DNA of 46,030 nucleotides from Spirochaetota bacterium (GTDB lineage Bacteria; Spirochaetota; Spirochaetia; B11-G9): NCBI GenBank assembly GCA_024280415.1, contig JAJRQE010000066.1, positions 1 to 46,030 of the forward strand, read 5' to 3'. Shown piece by piece: positions 30,136 to 39,699 of this stretch (position 1 is its first letter; each line of letters starts with the position of its first letter). The notes under the pieces were generated by a model. It saw only the letters and a program-made list of their open reading frames with translations, ran no database searches and was not told where the DNA came from. The position numbers and the translations under genes were made by a program.

Positions 30136-30750
30136 TTAATTGAGATTTATTTGTGCAGTCTTTTTCTTTTTATATGCCCATAGATAGGGAAAACTGGAAA
30201 GAACCAGTATAACTGAGCCAATTTTCCAGGTAATTCCGATTCCATAATTTTGCGAAATGAATCCCCATATCAATGACCCTGACATACCTCCCACCTGCAT
30301 AATAAATGAAATGGCAGATAGTAGGGTTGCACGACTTTCTGAAGGTATTTCCCTGTTCAGAATATATTGCTCTACAGGATTTCCTATTCCGTTAAACAGA
30401 AATAATACAATATAAACTGCAGAGAACCACCCCAGGTTAAAAATGCCGGATATAATAAAAAACATCAGTCCTAACAAAAAACGCTGGAAATGCAAATAGA
30501 CTATAGGACTGTTTCCAAGAAGCCTGCAGAGAGGCCAGGAGAGGATACTTCCAAGAACACCGGCCAAAAAATAACCATTGGATAAAAGACCATAGATAAA
30601 AGTACCTCCCTCACCACCTGTTATCTCAAAAAGTCTTGGCTGCCAGAATGTTTCCAGTCCGGAAAAAGCCAGTCCCCAGGCCAGGGAAGATACTATCATG
30701 ACCAAAAAAACGGGACTATTTTTAATGGTTCCAAATGCAAGGGAAATCAT
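30136..30750 (-). CDS. MFS transporter, C-terminal half (separate ORF)
   Basis: About six TM segments; ATGA overlap with the N-terminal half. Confidence 0.75.
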   Translation of the reverse strand: MISLAFGTIKNSPVFLVMIVSSLAWGLAFSGLETFWQPRLFEITGGEGGTFIYGLLSNGYFLAGVLGSILSWPLCRLLGNSPIVYLHFQRFLLGLMFFIISGIFNLGWFSAVYIVLFLFNGIGNPVEQYILNREIPSESRATLLSAISFIMQVGGMSGSLIWGFISQNYGIGITWKIGSVILVLSSFPYLWAYKKKKTAQINLN

Positions 30751-31400
30751 CCCTGAAGATTTTTGTCTGATACTGTTTTTCTGACGTTCTCTTTTAATAA
30801 ATCTTCTTCTTCAGTAAAAAGTACAAAGGAAAATGCGAGAATTATACCCATAATAAAGATAACAATGAAATTCAGACTGAATTTGTCTATGAGTGCAGTA
30901 GAATAGATTTGTACAATATTAAAATCAGGAAGTAGTCCCCCCAGTAGTGCTCCCAGTGAAAGTCCCAGAGGTATAAAAATCTGTGTCGAGGTAATGAGCC
31001 TTTCCATATCCCTTTCATTTTCCGATTCAGATATTTTATTAATAAAAATGGCTTCAAGAGAGCCGGAAGAAAAAGCTCTCCCCGCGCCCATTATAATGAA
31101 TGTAATTGAAATTAATACGAGATTACCGGTAAATACAGGAATGGCCATGGCAATAATATTTAAACATACTGAAAGGATGTATACCTTTTTATGACCCGCA
31201 ATATCTGCCATTATCCCGGAAGGAATCTCCAGTACAATTACAGTTCCCCCAAATAGAGCCATATTGAACCCTATTTGTATTAAAGATAGACCCCGTTCCA
31301 ACTGAAACAGGACTAGAATAGGAATTCCGATACCAAGAATAAAGTAATGCCATCCCTGAAACAGGCAGGCCTGTAGTATAATTTTATTGTCTTTATTCAT
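30747..31400 (-). CDS. MFS transporter, N-terminal half (separate ORF)
   Basis: MFS motif-A-like EIPSGIMADIAGHKKVYILS; ends in the predicted central loop. Confidence 0.78.
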   Translation of the reverse strand: MNKDNKIILQACLFQGWHYFILGIGIPILVLFQLERGLSLIQIGFNMALFGGTVIVLEIPSGIMADIAGHKKVYILSVCLNIIAMAIPVFTGNLVLISITFIIMGAGRAFSSGSLEAIFINKISESENERDMERLITSTQIFIPLGLSLGALLGGLLPDFNIVQIYSTALIDKFSLNFIVIFIMGIILAFSFVLFTEEEDLLKENVRKTVSDKNLQG

Positions 31401-31416
31401 ATCATATTCTTATATT

Positions 31417-31429
31417 GTCATATGATGAC
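31417..31429. promoter_or_regulatory. Candidate operator GTCAT-ATG-ATGAC upstream of the MFS/GntR operon
   Basis: Perfect 5-bp inverted repeat, just downstream (minus strand) of TTGACA-17-TAGTAT. Confidence 0.5.
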
Positions 31430-31519
31430 TGTATGAATACTACTTATAATAGGTGATATTGTCAATTCCATAAACGCATTTCTTATTTTTTTGTAACCAC
31501 TCAGCCATAAAAATGAAAA

Positions 31520-33565
31520 TCAGCCATTCTTCCCCTGTTTTTCATACTGAAGCTTATATAGATTATAATAGATTCCTTTTAAATCAAGTAACTCCTCGTG
31601 AGTTCCCATCTCTTCCAGGTGGCCTTTGGCGAGTACAAGAATTTTGTCTGCATTCCTAATTGTTGATAACCTGTGAGCAATTACAAGGGATGTCCTCTCT
31701 TTCATCAGTTCTTCAATTGCTTTCTGTATAAGGGTTTCGGTCTCTGTATCAACATTCCCTGTAGCTTCATCCAGGATAATAACCTGGGGGTTCTGAGCTA
31801 TAACCCTGGCAAAAGAGAGCAGCTGCCGCTGTCCTGTAGAGAGGTTTGAGCCTCGCTCATTAAGTGTAGTTTTATATCCATTTTCCATTTTTGATATAAA
31901 ACTGTTGGCCTGAGCCAGTACAGCAGCCTTTTCTACTTCATTATCTGAAATATCAAGTCCTGTTTTTATACTCTCTTCAATTGTACCGGAAAAAAGGAAT
32001 ACATCCTGCTGAACAGGAATAACTGTTTCTCTTAAATTATTTAGTTTAAGTTCTCTAATATCAATATCGTCTAAAAGAATAGTTCCGCTGTTTACATCCC
32101 ATAGTCTGGTAATAAGATTAGCTATAGTTGTCTTCCCAGCTCCTGTATAACCTACTATTGCTACTTTTTCCCCGGGATTAACAGTAAAAGAAAGGTTATT
32201 TATTACAGGTTCATTTTCTTTATATGCAAAAGAAACATCTTTAAATTCGATCTTTCCCTTTACTGGTGTATGGAGTATTTCTGTCCCTTTATCCTCAATT
32301 TGGTCTATTTCATCCATTAGACCAAATATTCTCTCACCTCCAGCCATGGCAGACTGCAGTATTGTAAATTTTTCTGCAAAATCCATTATTGGTCTGTAGA
32401 ATTTTTGAATTAAATCTATAAAAGCTATTAAGATTCCTAAAGAGAGTGCATTCTTAAGAAAGCTCCCTGCGCCAAAATAAATTATTACAGATATGGAAAC
32501 TGCTGTAAAAAGATTCATTAGGGGTCTGAATACAGCAAAAACATACATTTCGGATAAATTTGCTTTTAATAACTTTTTATTTTTTCTGTCGAATTTTTCT
32601 TCGCTGGCTTCTTCTTTCCCAAACATCTGAACAATATCCATTCCGGAAATATGTTCAGAAAGAAATGTATTTACATTGGAAACAGCCTGGCGAACACTTC
32701 TGTAGGCATTACGAGCAATTATTCTAAAAAAGAAAGTTGCAATAAATACAGGAGGAATACTTAAAACTGTTATAAGAGCAAGCCTGGAATTCAGATAAAA
32801 CAGTGTTATAAGAACACCGGCAACCAGGGAAAAGTCTTTTAGTACAGATGTTGCAACAGATGTAAAAAACTCATTTATAGTTTCAACATCGTTTGTAATC
32901 TTAGTTACAAGACCGCCTATTGGAGTTTTACCCAGAAAATTTAAAGACTGCCTTATAGTATGGTTATATAGTTTTAACCGGATATCCTCCATTACTTTTT
33001 GTCCCGTATAAGCCATAAGATAAACCTGGAGAAATGTAAACAACAGACCTCCAATTAAGAGGCCCAAATAGAGGAGTCCCCTGCTTTTTACTGAGTTGAT
33101 ATCTGATTTTTTTATAATTCTTCGTTCTTTTATTGTAAGTTCATTTAGATCTTCAATTCCTATAATTATATATTTACCAGATATTTCTATTATGCTATTT
33201 TTCTTCTGAACCAATTTAATAAGTTCTGCTTCTTCTGTTAATTCTGTTATATAGTAGTTTGCAGGAATTTCCAGAGATTTATCAGTAAAATAGATATAAT
33301 CAGACAGTTCTATAACAGTTTTCTTTTTATCAATTTTATCTACTATTGTTTTGTTATCTTCTGTATTTTCAACCCTCGAATAGGTAACTAATATTTTCCC
33401 ATCAATAGTTTTCTGCATTATTACAGGCATCATTAATTCTGCCGCAGTTGCAAAGAATAAAGCTATTACAGCTATGATAACCTGAAATTTATAAGGTTTA
33501 GTAAATGTAAGAAGGCGTTTCATTATTGCAGAGTCATAGCTTTTTATTATTGTATCCTGTTTCAA
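31520..33565 (-). CDS. ABC exporter half-transporter, BmrD/YheH-like, with insertion between TM1 and TM2
   Basis: TM and NBD (GYTGAGKTTIANLI, LSTGQRQLLSFAR, VIILDEATGNVDTET); about 110 extra residues after TM1. Confidence 0.88.
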   Translation of the reverse strand: MKQDTIIKSYDSAIMKRLLTFTKPYKFQVIIAVIALFFATAAELMMPVIMQKTIDGKILVTYSRVENTEDNKTIVDKIDKKKTVIELSDYIYFTDKSLEIPANYYITELTEEAELIKLVQKKNSIIEISGKYIIIGIEDLNELTIKERRIIKKSDINSVKSRGLLYLGLLIGGLLFTFLQVYLMAYTGQKVMEDIRLKLYNHTIRQSLNFLGKTPIGGLVTKITNDVETINEFFTSVATSVLKDFSLVAGVLITLFYLNSRLALITVLSIPPVFIATFFFRIIARNAYRSVRQAVSNVNTFLSEHISGMDIVQMFGKEEASEEKFDRKNKKLLKANLSEMYVFAVFRPLMNLFTAVSISVIIYFGAGSFLKNALSLGILIAFIDLIQKFYRPIMDFAEKFTILQSAMAGGERIFGLMDEIDQIEDKGTEILHTPVKGKIEFKDVSFAYKENEPVINNLSFTVNPGEKVAIVGYTGAGKTTIANLITRLWDVNSGTILLDDIDIRELKLNNLRETVIPVQQDVFLFSGTIEESIKTGLDISDNEVEKAAVLAQANSFISKMENGYKTTLNERGSNLSTGQRQLLSFARVIAQNPQVIILDEATGNVDTETETLIQKAIEELMKERTSLVIAHRLSTIRNADKILVLAKGHLEEMGTHEELLDLKGIYYNLYKLQYEKQGKNG

Positions 33566-35334
33566 GCTTCAGCCTCCTGAAGTATTGCTATCTCTCTGTA
33601 AAATCCTTCTTCTTCGTACAACTCCTTATGTGTCCCTTTTTGAATAATTCTGCCTTTATCAATTACTATAATTGTATCTGCATGAAAGAGTGTGGAAACC
33701 CTGTGGGAAACAAGGATATTGGTTTTCCCTTTTCGCACCTTTAAGAATCCGGAAAGTATTCTCTCTTCCGTTGCTGTGTCTACAGAAGAGAATGCATCAT
33801 CCAGAATAAGGATAGATGGATCCATAATCATAGCTCTGGATATTGCAATTCTCTGTTTCTGTCCACCTGACAGGGATATCCCCCTTTCTCCTACCTCTGT
33901 TTCCCAGCCATCAGGGAAATCATCTAAATCTCTACTTATTGTAGAAAGATCTGCCATTTTCATAACTTCAGAATCCTCAGCATCAGGTTTTCCAAATTTG
34001 ATATTTTCTTTTATTGTAGAAGAAAAAAGAAAAGTATCCTGAGGAACAAAGCCGATAGAAGATCGCAACTCTGATAATTCAAAATCCCGGATATCAGTAT
34101 TCCCGATAAAAACAGTTCCTGCAGGAGGATCGAGTAATCTTGGCAGAAGTCTTATAAATGTTGATTTTCCGGAACCTGTTCTTCCGAGGATACCCAGTGT
34201 TGATCCCTTTGGAATAACAAGATTTATTTCTTCAAGAATACCCGCATTATTATTTCTGGTTTCTGATCCTAAATAGGAGAAATTCAGATTTTTAATTGTA
34301 ATATTACCACCCGGAATAAACTTTGAAGAGGTCTCAGGTGATTTAATTTCTGCTTCCTGTTGAAGTATTTCATTAATTCGTGAAAGGGATGCTGCTCCCC
34401 TCTGAAGAATATTGACAGTACATCCCATTCCCATCACCGGCCATGTCAGCATTGTTAAATAACCTATAAGAGCTACAAAATCTCCAGGTGTAATTGATTT
34501 TTCTATTACTGCTATGCCTCCAAAGGTAAAAAGGAGCATAATAGAAATTCCGGAAATAAAATTAATAAGTGGAAAGAAAAACCCCCATAACCGTACCAGG
34601 TGCATATTGCTGTTTTTATACTCTTCATTTGTTTTGAAAAATTTATCTTGGAAAAAATCTTCTCTGGCAAATGATTTTATAACTCTAATACCGGATAGTG
34701 TTTCCTGAACATTTTCAGTAAGCCTTGAAAATCCTTCCTGTACAGCCTTAAAATATTTTCTAATAAGTTTTCCGGTTAAAAGGACAAGTAATGTAATTAC
34801 AGGAAGAGGAATAATAGAGATAGCTGCCAGTTTAGGATACTCTGAAAATATAATAATTAAAATTGCTATAGTTAGAAAAGTCGCATCGACAAAGGCAACA
34901 AACGCCATCCCCGATGCCATTCTAATTGCCCTCATATCGTTTGTTGCCCTGGCCATTAGATCACCGGTTTTTGTTTTTCCAAAATAGGAGGATGAGAGAG
35001 TTAACAGATGGCTGAATAATTTGTATCTTAAATCACTCTCAATTCTTCTGGACGCCCCTATAATAAAGAAACGCCAGCCAAATCTGGCGATTGCAACGCC
35101 CAGAGCTATAATTATTATAAGGCCAACTGTTTTTCCGACAAATTCCAGAGAAAAGTCATTGGTACTAATATAGTCAATAACCTTCTTCATTAGTCTGGGA
35201 ATATAGAGTTCTCCTGCATCTACAAGAATCAGGGAAAGAAACCCTGGTATATAAAAATATTTATATTTTTTTACCATTGGGATCAGAGTTTTAAACTCTT
35301 TAAGCATGTAGATATTCTCTGTATAATAAAACAT
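33562..35334 (-). CDS. ABC exporter half-transporter, BmrC/YheI-like
   Basis: TM and NBD (GRTGSGKSTFIRLL, LSGGQKQRIAISR, ILILDDAFSSVDTAT); ATGA overlap with partner. Confidence 0.88.
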   Translation of the reverse strand: MFYYTENIYMLKEFKTLIPMVKKYKYFYIPGFLSLILVDAGELYIPRLMKKVIDYISTNDFSLEFVGKTVGLIIIIALGVAIARFGWRFFIIGASRRIESDLRYKLFSHLLTLSSSYFGKTKTGDLMARATNDMRAIRMASGMAFVAFVDATFLTIAILIIIFSEYPKLAAISIIPLPVITLLVLLTGKLIRKYFKAVQEGFSRLTENVQETLSGIRVIKSFAREDFFQDKFFKTNEEYKNSNMHLVRLWGFFFPLINFISGISIMLLFTFGGIAVIEKSITPGDFVALIGYLTMLTWPVMGMGCTVNILQRGAASLSRINEILQQEAEIKSPETSSKFIPGGNITIKNLNFSYLGSETRNNNAGILEEINLVIPKGSTLGILGRTGSGKSTFIRLLPRLLDPPAGTVFIGNTDIRDFELSELRSSIGFVPQDTFLFSSTIKENIKFGKPDAEDSEVMKMADLSTISRDLDDFPDGWETEVGERGISLSGGQKQRIAISRAMIMDPSILILDDAFSSVDTATEERILSGFLKVRKGKTNILVSHRVSTLFHADTIIVIDKGRIIQKGTHKELYEEEGFYREIAILQEAEA

Positions 35335-35383
35335 TGGTTATTACTGACGACATGGCTCTAATATAACAGTTTAAGAGGAAATT

Positions 35384-36133
35384 TTGAACATAATTCTTTT
35401 TGAAGGGAAAAAAATACCGGAAAAACTAAGTATTAAGGATGAAAGAGCAAAGCATATACTCAAAATACTAAAACTGAAAGCTGGAGATAAGTTTAGCTGC
35501 GGCTCTGTAAACGGATCTGCAGGCAAAGGAACTATTACAGCAATTGATAGTGACTGGATCTATTTTAAATGGGAACAGACAGCAGGGTTCCGCTCCCTTT
35601 ATCCCCTGACTTTACTGATCGGGTATACTCGTCCCATCAGTTCCAAAAGAATACTTCGGGAGGCTGCGAGCCTTGGTGTGGAGAAAATTATTTTTATAGG
35701 GACTGATACCGGAGAAAAATCCTACAGAGACAGTAATCTATGGAAGGGTGAATACAAAAAATATCTTTTAGACGGAGCTCAGCAGGCGGCTTCAACAGGG
35801 GTGCCCGATGTTGAGTTTTACAAGGACCTGCAAACATTTTTTAGAGACAATACCATTCAATCGATGAGTTCCGGTATTGATACTGGTTTTTCTAATACGG
35901 GTATGATTGTTCTGGATAATATTGAACCCTCTGTTAAGTTATCGGAATATACTTACAGGGGTAACAGCTGCCTTCTGTCCATAGGTTCTGAACGGGGATG
36001 GTCCGCCAGGGAGAGGGACATTTTCAGAAAACATCAGTTTGTTTCTGCATCTCTCGGCAGCAGAGTACTCCGTACCGAAACTGCAAGTACTGCCGGGATA
36101 TCTCTGATGCTGGCAAGGATGGGATTGCTGTAG
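35384..36133 (+). CDS. rsmE: 16S rRNA m3U1498 methyltransferase (TTG start)
   Basis: AKHILKILKLKAGD, LREAASLGVEKIIFIGTD, LLSIGSERGWSARERD, SLGSRVLRTETAS. Confidence 0.92.
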   Translation: MNIILFEGKKIPEKLSIKDERAKHILKILKLKAGDKFSCGSVNGSAGKGTITAIDSDWIYFKWEQTAGFRSLYPLTLLIGYTRPISSKRILREAASLGVEKIIFIGTDTGEKSYRDSNLWKGEYKKYLLDGAQQAASTGVPDVEFYKDLQTFFRDNTIQSMSSGIDTGFSNTGMIVLDNIEPSVKLSEYTYRGNSCLLSIGSERGWSARERDIFRKHQFVSASLGSRVLRTETASTAGISLMLARMGLL

Positions 36134-36134
36134 C

Positions 36135-36164
36135 TTGATATTATATACCTGGATGGTATATAAT
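36135..36164 (+). promoter_or_regulatory. Promoter with overlapping operator for the BrnT/BrnA-like pair
   Basis: TTGATA-18-TATAAT; perfect inverted repeat ATTATATACC-tggat-GGTATATAAT (36140-36164). Confidence 0.65.
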
Positions 36165-36171
36165 TTATATT

Positions 36172-36432
36172 ATGGAGTTTGAGTTTGATGAAAGTAAGAA
36201 CAATTCCAATCGGATAAAACATGGGATAGACTTCGCTCAGGCACAAGATATATGGGATGATCCTGATAGACTTGAAATTCCTGCTAAAACCAGCGAAGAA
36301 AAGCGGTATATTCTAATCGGAAAAATTGACCAGAAATTATGGACGGCCGTTTTCACACTACGCAAAGAAAAAATACGGATTATTTCTGTTCGAAGGTCAA
36401 GAAAACAGGAGGTGATAGCATATGAAGGCTAA
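36172..36432 (+). CDS. brnT: BrnT-family toxin
   Basis: FEFDESKNNSNRIKHGIDFAQAQDIWDDPDRLE...RYILIGKIDQKLWTAVFTLRKEKIRIISVRRSRKQE. Confidence 0.88.
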   Translation: MEFEFDESKNNSNRIKHGIDFAQAQDIWDDPDRLEIPAKTSEEKRYILIGKIDQKLWTAVFTLRKEKIRIISVRRSRKQEVIAYEG

Positions 36433-36649
36433 AGAATTTGATAAAAAATTCGATGAGAATGAGGATATTACAGATTATCTCGATTTTTCAAAAACACGAC
36501 GCCCCGGGAGAGAGCAAAAGCGGGTAAATGTCGATTTCCCAGTCTGGATGATTCAGTCTCTGGATAGGGAAGCAGATCGTCTAGGTGTCCCAAGGCAATC
36601 AGTAATTAAATTCTGGATTGCAGAGAGGCTTGAACATAGTCATGTTTAA
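36422..36649 (+). CDS. BrnA/CopG-like ribbon-helix-helix antitoxin
   Basis: RVNVDFPVWMIQSLDREADRLGVPRQSVIKFWIAERL; overlaps the toxin gene. Confidence 0.8.
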   Translation: MKAKEFDKKFDENEDITDYLDFSKTRRPGREQKRVNVDFPVWMIQSLDREADRLGVPRQSVIKFWIAERLEHSHV

Positions 36650-36670
36650 ATTAGTTTGTCAGGTTAGTAA

Positions 36671-37069
36671 ATGGCAGGTATAAGAAATCTCGAAGAGCTT
36701 ATTAGTTCTATGTTACCGGAGCTGATAGAAGGAGAATATGTATTCTGCACTATCCCCCATGGGGAATATGGTGAATTTCAGGAGCTAACTCCATTAGCAA
36801 CCTTTATTGAAAAAGAGGGAATAACCCTGGTTATAACTAAAGAAAATGCTGATAAATCCCGACTTAAATACGATACAGTTTATAGATGCATTACTTTAAC
36901 AGTTCATTCCAGTCTGGATGCAGTTGGGCTGACTGCTGCAGTATCAACGAAACTGAGTGAACATAATATTAGTGCAAATATAATTGCAGCCTATTATCAT
37001 GATCATATTTTTGTACCCGCATCAAATGCGGTAGAAGCACTTGGTTTATTATTGGAATTCAGCCACTGA
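36671..37069 (+). CDS. ACT-domain-containing protein
   Basis: FCTIPHGEYGEFQELTPLATFIEKEGITLVITKENAD...SSLDAVGLTAAVSTKLSEHNISANIIAAYYHDHIFVP. Confidence 0.78.
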   Translation: MAGIRNLEELISSMLPELIEGEYVFCTIPHGEYGEFQELTPLATFIEKEGITLVITKENADKSRLKYDTVYRCITLTVHSSLDAVGLTAAVSTKLSEHNISANIIAAYYHDHIFVPASNAVEALGLLLEFSH

Positions 37070-37130
37070 TAATAGATTTTTTTACTATATCCAGATTATT
37101 TATGATAAGAAGTGTTAAGACTATAAAAAG

Positions 37131-37159
37131 TTGTCAAACATTGTTTTTGGTGGTATATT
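37131..37159 (+). promoter_or_regulatory. Candidate promoter of the ParD/RelE-like pair
   Basis: TTGTCA-17-TATATT upstream of the GTG start at 37192. Confidence 0.5.
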
Positions 37160-37191
37160 ACAACTACTATAACTATTTAGGAGTACCTGTA

Positions 37192-37419
37192 GTGTCAACT
37201 GCTGTCAAAGTATCAGATAATTTAATAATAAAAGCTAAAATTAAGTCAAAGGTATTTAAACGTTCAATTGCCGGTCAAATTGAATATTGGGCAAGTATTG
37301 GTCAGGTTATTGAAGAAAATCCGGATCTCCCATTGCCCTTTATCCAGGAAATTCTTATAGCAAAAGAACAAATTAATGCAGGATTGGGAACGTCATATGT
37401 CTTTGGTGAAGGCGAATGA
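37192..37419 (+). CDS. ParD-like antitoxin (GTG start)
   Basis: STAVKVSDNLIIKAKIKSKVFKRSIAGQIEYWASIGQVIEENPDLP; SD AGGAG upstream of 37192. Confidence 0.7.
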   Translation: MSTAVKVSDNLIIKAKIKSKVFKRSIAGQIEYWASIGQVIEENPDLPLPFIQEILIAKEQINAGLGTSYVFGEGE

Positions 37420-37706
37420 ATGAAATTACTAAAATTATTCAGTCGCCTTTATTTTCCAGTCAAAAGAAAAAACTGCATAAAAACCAAATAAAAAACTTAG
37501 ATGAAGCGATTAGAATTATTGCTCAAAATCCTGAATTTGGAACAGGGAAAGCAGGAGATTTAAATGGTGTCCAGGTGTATAAGTTTAATTTGATTAATAC
37601 ATTAGTTCTCCTTGCATACGAAATAGATAAAAGCACTCTTTTTCTTTATTCTTTTGGATCACACCAGAATTTCTATAAAGAACTGAAAAATTATATTAAT
37701 AGATAG
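37416..37706 (+). CDS. RelE/ParE-family toxin
   Basis: QKKKLHKNQIKNLDEAIRIIAQNPEFGTGKAGDLNGVQVYKFNLINTLVLLAYEIDKSTLFLYSFGSHQNFYKEL; 4-nt overlap with antitoxin. Confidence 0.78.
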   Translation: MNEITKIIQSPLFSSQKKKLHKNQIKNLDEAIRIIAQNPEFGTGKAGDLNGVQVYKFNLINTLVLLAYEIDKSTLFLYSFGSHQNFYKELKNYINR

Positions 37707-37863
37707 ATATTATTCCCGGGTTTGGATTAGAAAGTATTTCCATCCTGTCCCGGAAAATTAAAAAGTAAAAAAATAGTTTTTCCACCCAATTCCCTCTGTA
37801 ATTCCTGACTGATATTCAAATATTATGTACTATAGGGATAGTTAATAGTATGAGGCAAATGAC

Positions 37864-38655
37864 ATGAAACTTAGAATTCATCATATTGATGCATTTACCA
37901 ATACAGTTTTTGAAGGTAATTATGCTGCGGTTATTGTTACTGAAAATTGGCTGTCCCATAAACTAATGCAGTCCATTGCAGAAGAGAATAATCTTTCTGA
38001 AACTGCATTTATAAAACGAATGGATTTAGAAAAATTTGAGATCCGCTGGTTTTCTCCTTTTACAGAGATTGATTTTTGCGGGCATGCAACTTTGGCTGCT
38101 GCTTTTGTATTATTTGAAGAAAACAGTAATCTGGAAAATCTGACTCTAAGAGCAAAAACTGTTGGTCAGCTGGAAATAAAACGAGGAAAAGACGGGTATA
38201 TCGATATGCTTTTCCCTGATCGCTCTCCTGTCAGTATAGATAACATACCTGTTGAATTACTGAAAGGTCTGTCTATTGAACCGGCAGAAGTATTTCGTAA
38301 CCAGCAGGCGTACTTTGCTGTTTACCGGAATGAAGAGGATGTTTATTCTGTAAAACCCAATACTGAAGAGCTGAAAAAGCTTGCTCCATATGATGTTGTA
38401 GTTACAAGCAAATCCCAAAGATATGATTTTATCTCCAGATATTTCTGGCCTGCCAATGGAATGACAGAAGATCCTGTTACAGGTTCCATCCATGCAGGGT
38501 TGGCACCTTTTTGGGCAAAAAGGCTTAATAGAACCACTATGACTGCTTTTCAGGCTTCCAGAAGAGGCGGAATTCTGAAGTGCAGTATTACCAGGAATGG
38601 TGTCATTATTTCCGGAAAAGCTGTGCGATATCTTGAGGGGTATATTTATGTCTGA
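37864..38655 (+). CDS. PhzF-family isomerase/epimerase
   Basis: HIDAFTNTVFEGNYAAVI, AEENNLSETAFI, IRWFSPFTEIDFCGHATLAAAFVLF, DPVTGSIHAGLAPFWAKRL. Confidence 0.92.
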   Translation: MKLRIHHIDAFTNTVFEGNYAAVIVTENWLSHKLMQSIAEENNLSETAFIKRMDLEKFEIRWFSPFTEIDFCGHATLAAAFVLFEENSNLENLTLRAKTVGQLEIKRGKDGYIDMLFPDRSPVSIDNIPVELLKGLSIEPAEVFRNQQAYFAVYRNEEDVYSVKPNTEELKKLAPYDVVVTSKSQRYDFISRYFWPANGMTEDPVTGSIHAGLAPFWAKRLNRTTMTAFQASRRGGILKCSITRNGVIISGKAVRYLEGYIYV

Positions 38656-39109
38656 GAAAATGGAAGCTGATAGATTCAGGTTAATTGTTACAAAGAAGAT
38701 CCTTATGTTTATTGCAGGATTAATGTGGTTGCTGGTGGGTGTAATGCTTCTAAACTATGCCCGTCTTTGGTTGTCACTGGAATCGGGGAAAATAATGATT
38801 CTTTATTCAGGAGCTGGTGTGCTATCTGCACTTATTATTCATCATTTCGGATTTCTTCGGGTTGCAGATAAAAACCTACAGAGAATTTTTTCTATGAAAG
38901 AGAGGGTCTCGGTCTTTTCGTTCCTGACATGGAAGAGTTATATTCTAATTGCAGTAATGATAACAATGGGAATTACCCTCCGCCATTCTGCAATTCCTAA
39001 AAAATATCTGGCTGTTCTGTACATTGGTATCGGATTGGCACTTGCTCTTTCCAGTATAAGATATATTAGGTTTTTTATAAAAGAACTGATACTAAAAGGT
39101 ACCATGTAA
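38648..39109 (+). CDS. Small multi-TM membrane protein of unknown function
   Basis: Several hydrophobic segments; start 38648 overlaps the phzF end. Confidence 0.55.
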   Translation: MSEKMEADRFRLIVTKKILMFIAGLMWLLVGVMLLNYARLWLSLESGKIMILYSGAGVLSALIIHHFGFLRVADKNLQRIFSMKERVSVFSFLTWKSYILIAVMITMGITLRHSAIPKKYLAVLYIGIGLALALSSIRYIRFFIKELILKGTM

Positions 39110-39121
39110 CAGGAGGTTTCT

Positions 39122-39460
39122 ATGCCCAGATTGATTGGTAATAGTATTATATTACGGGAATTCAGAAAAGATAATTTACCGTTTATTAATAGTTTTACTA
39201 CAGATTATGAAATATGCAGAAATCTTTCGGATACTTTTCTTAAAAACCACCCTCTTGAAAGTACAGAGAAACATCTGAATTCCATTCTTGAGAACTCATC
39301 CGGTAACAGCCTGAATTATGTCATAGCAGAAAAGGATACACTTAATTATATCGGTTCAATCCATTGTTCCTGAAGGCCAATGAAAGAAGATCCTGTATAG
39401 GGTATTGCTAAAGAATTACTGTTTCTTTCTGGATAAAACCGGATTTAAAATCTTGCATAA
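39122..39460 (+). pseudogene. Truncated GNAT acetyltransferase remnant
   Basis: IILREFRKDNLPFINSFTTDYEICRNL...NYVIAEKDTLNYIGSIHCS* stops mid-domain; possible GIAKELL remnant downstream in another frame. Confidence 0.6.
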
Positions 39461-39617
39461 ATCTAGTTTTATTTATTGAAGTCTCCATAATAACCTTGTT
39501 TAGCACAGGGGATAGAAATATTTTCAGTTCAATATAACTGATTTTCAGTAAAAATCAAATCATTGGGATATACCTCGTTTGTGATTAAACTCTGAGGTAT
39601 TATTTTCCTAAACGTTT

Positions 39618-39696
39618 GCCGATGATCCGAAGTATTTTCGTAACGTAGTGTAGAAAATATTTTGGATATCGGCTGTTGTGTGATTCGTCATTGGGC
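39618..39696. repeat. attC-like imperfect hairpin (site A) ending GTTGTGTGATTCGTCATTGGGC
   Basis: Arms GCCGATGATCCGAAGTATTTTC and GAAAATATTTTGGATATCGGC with one extra base and G.T pairs, then a terminal repeat inverted relative to site B. Confidence 0.45.
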
Positions 39697-39699
39697 GTT

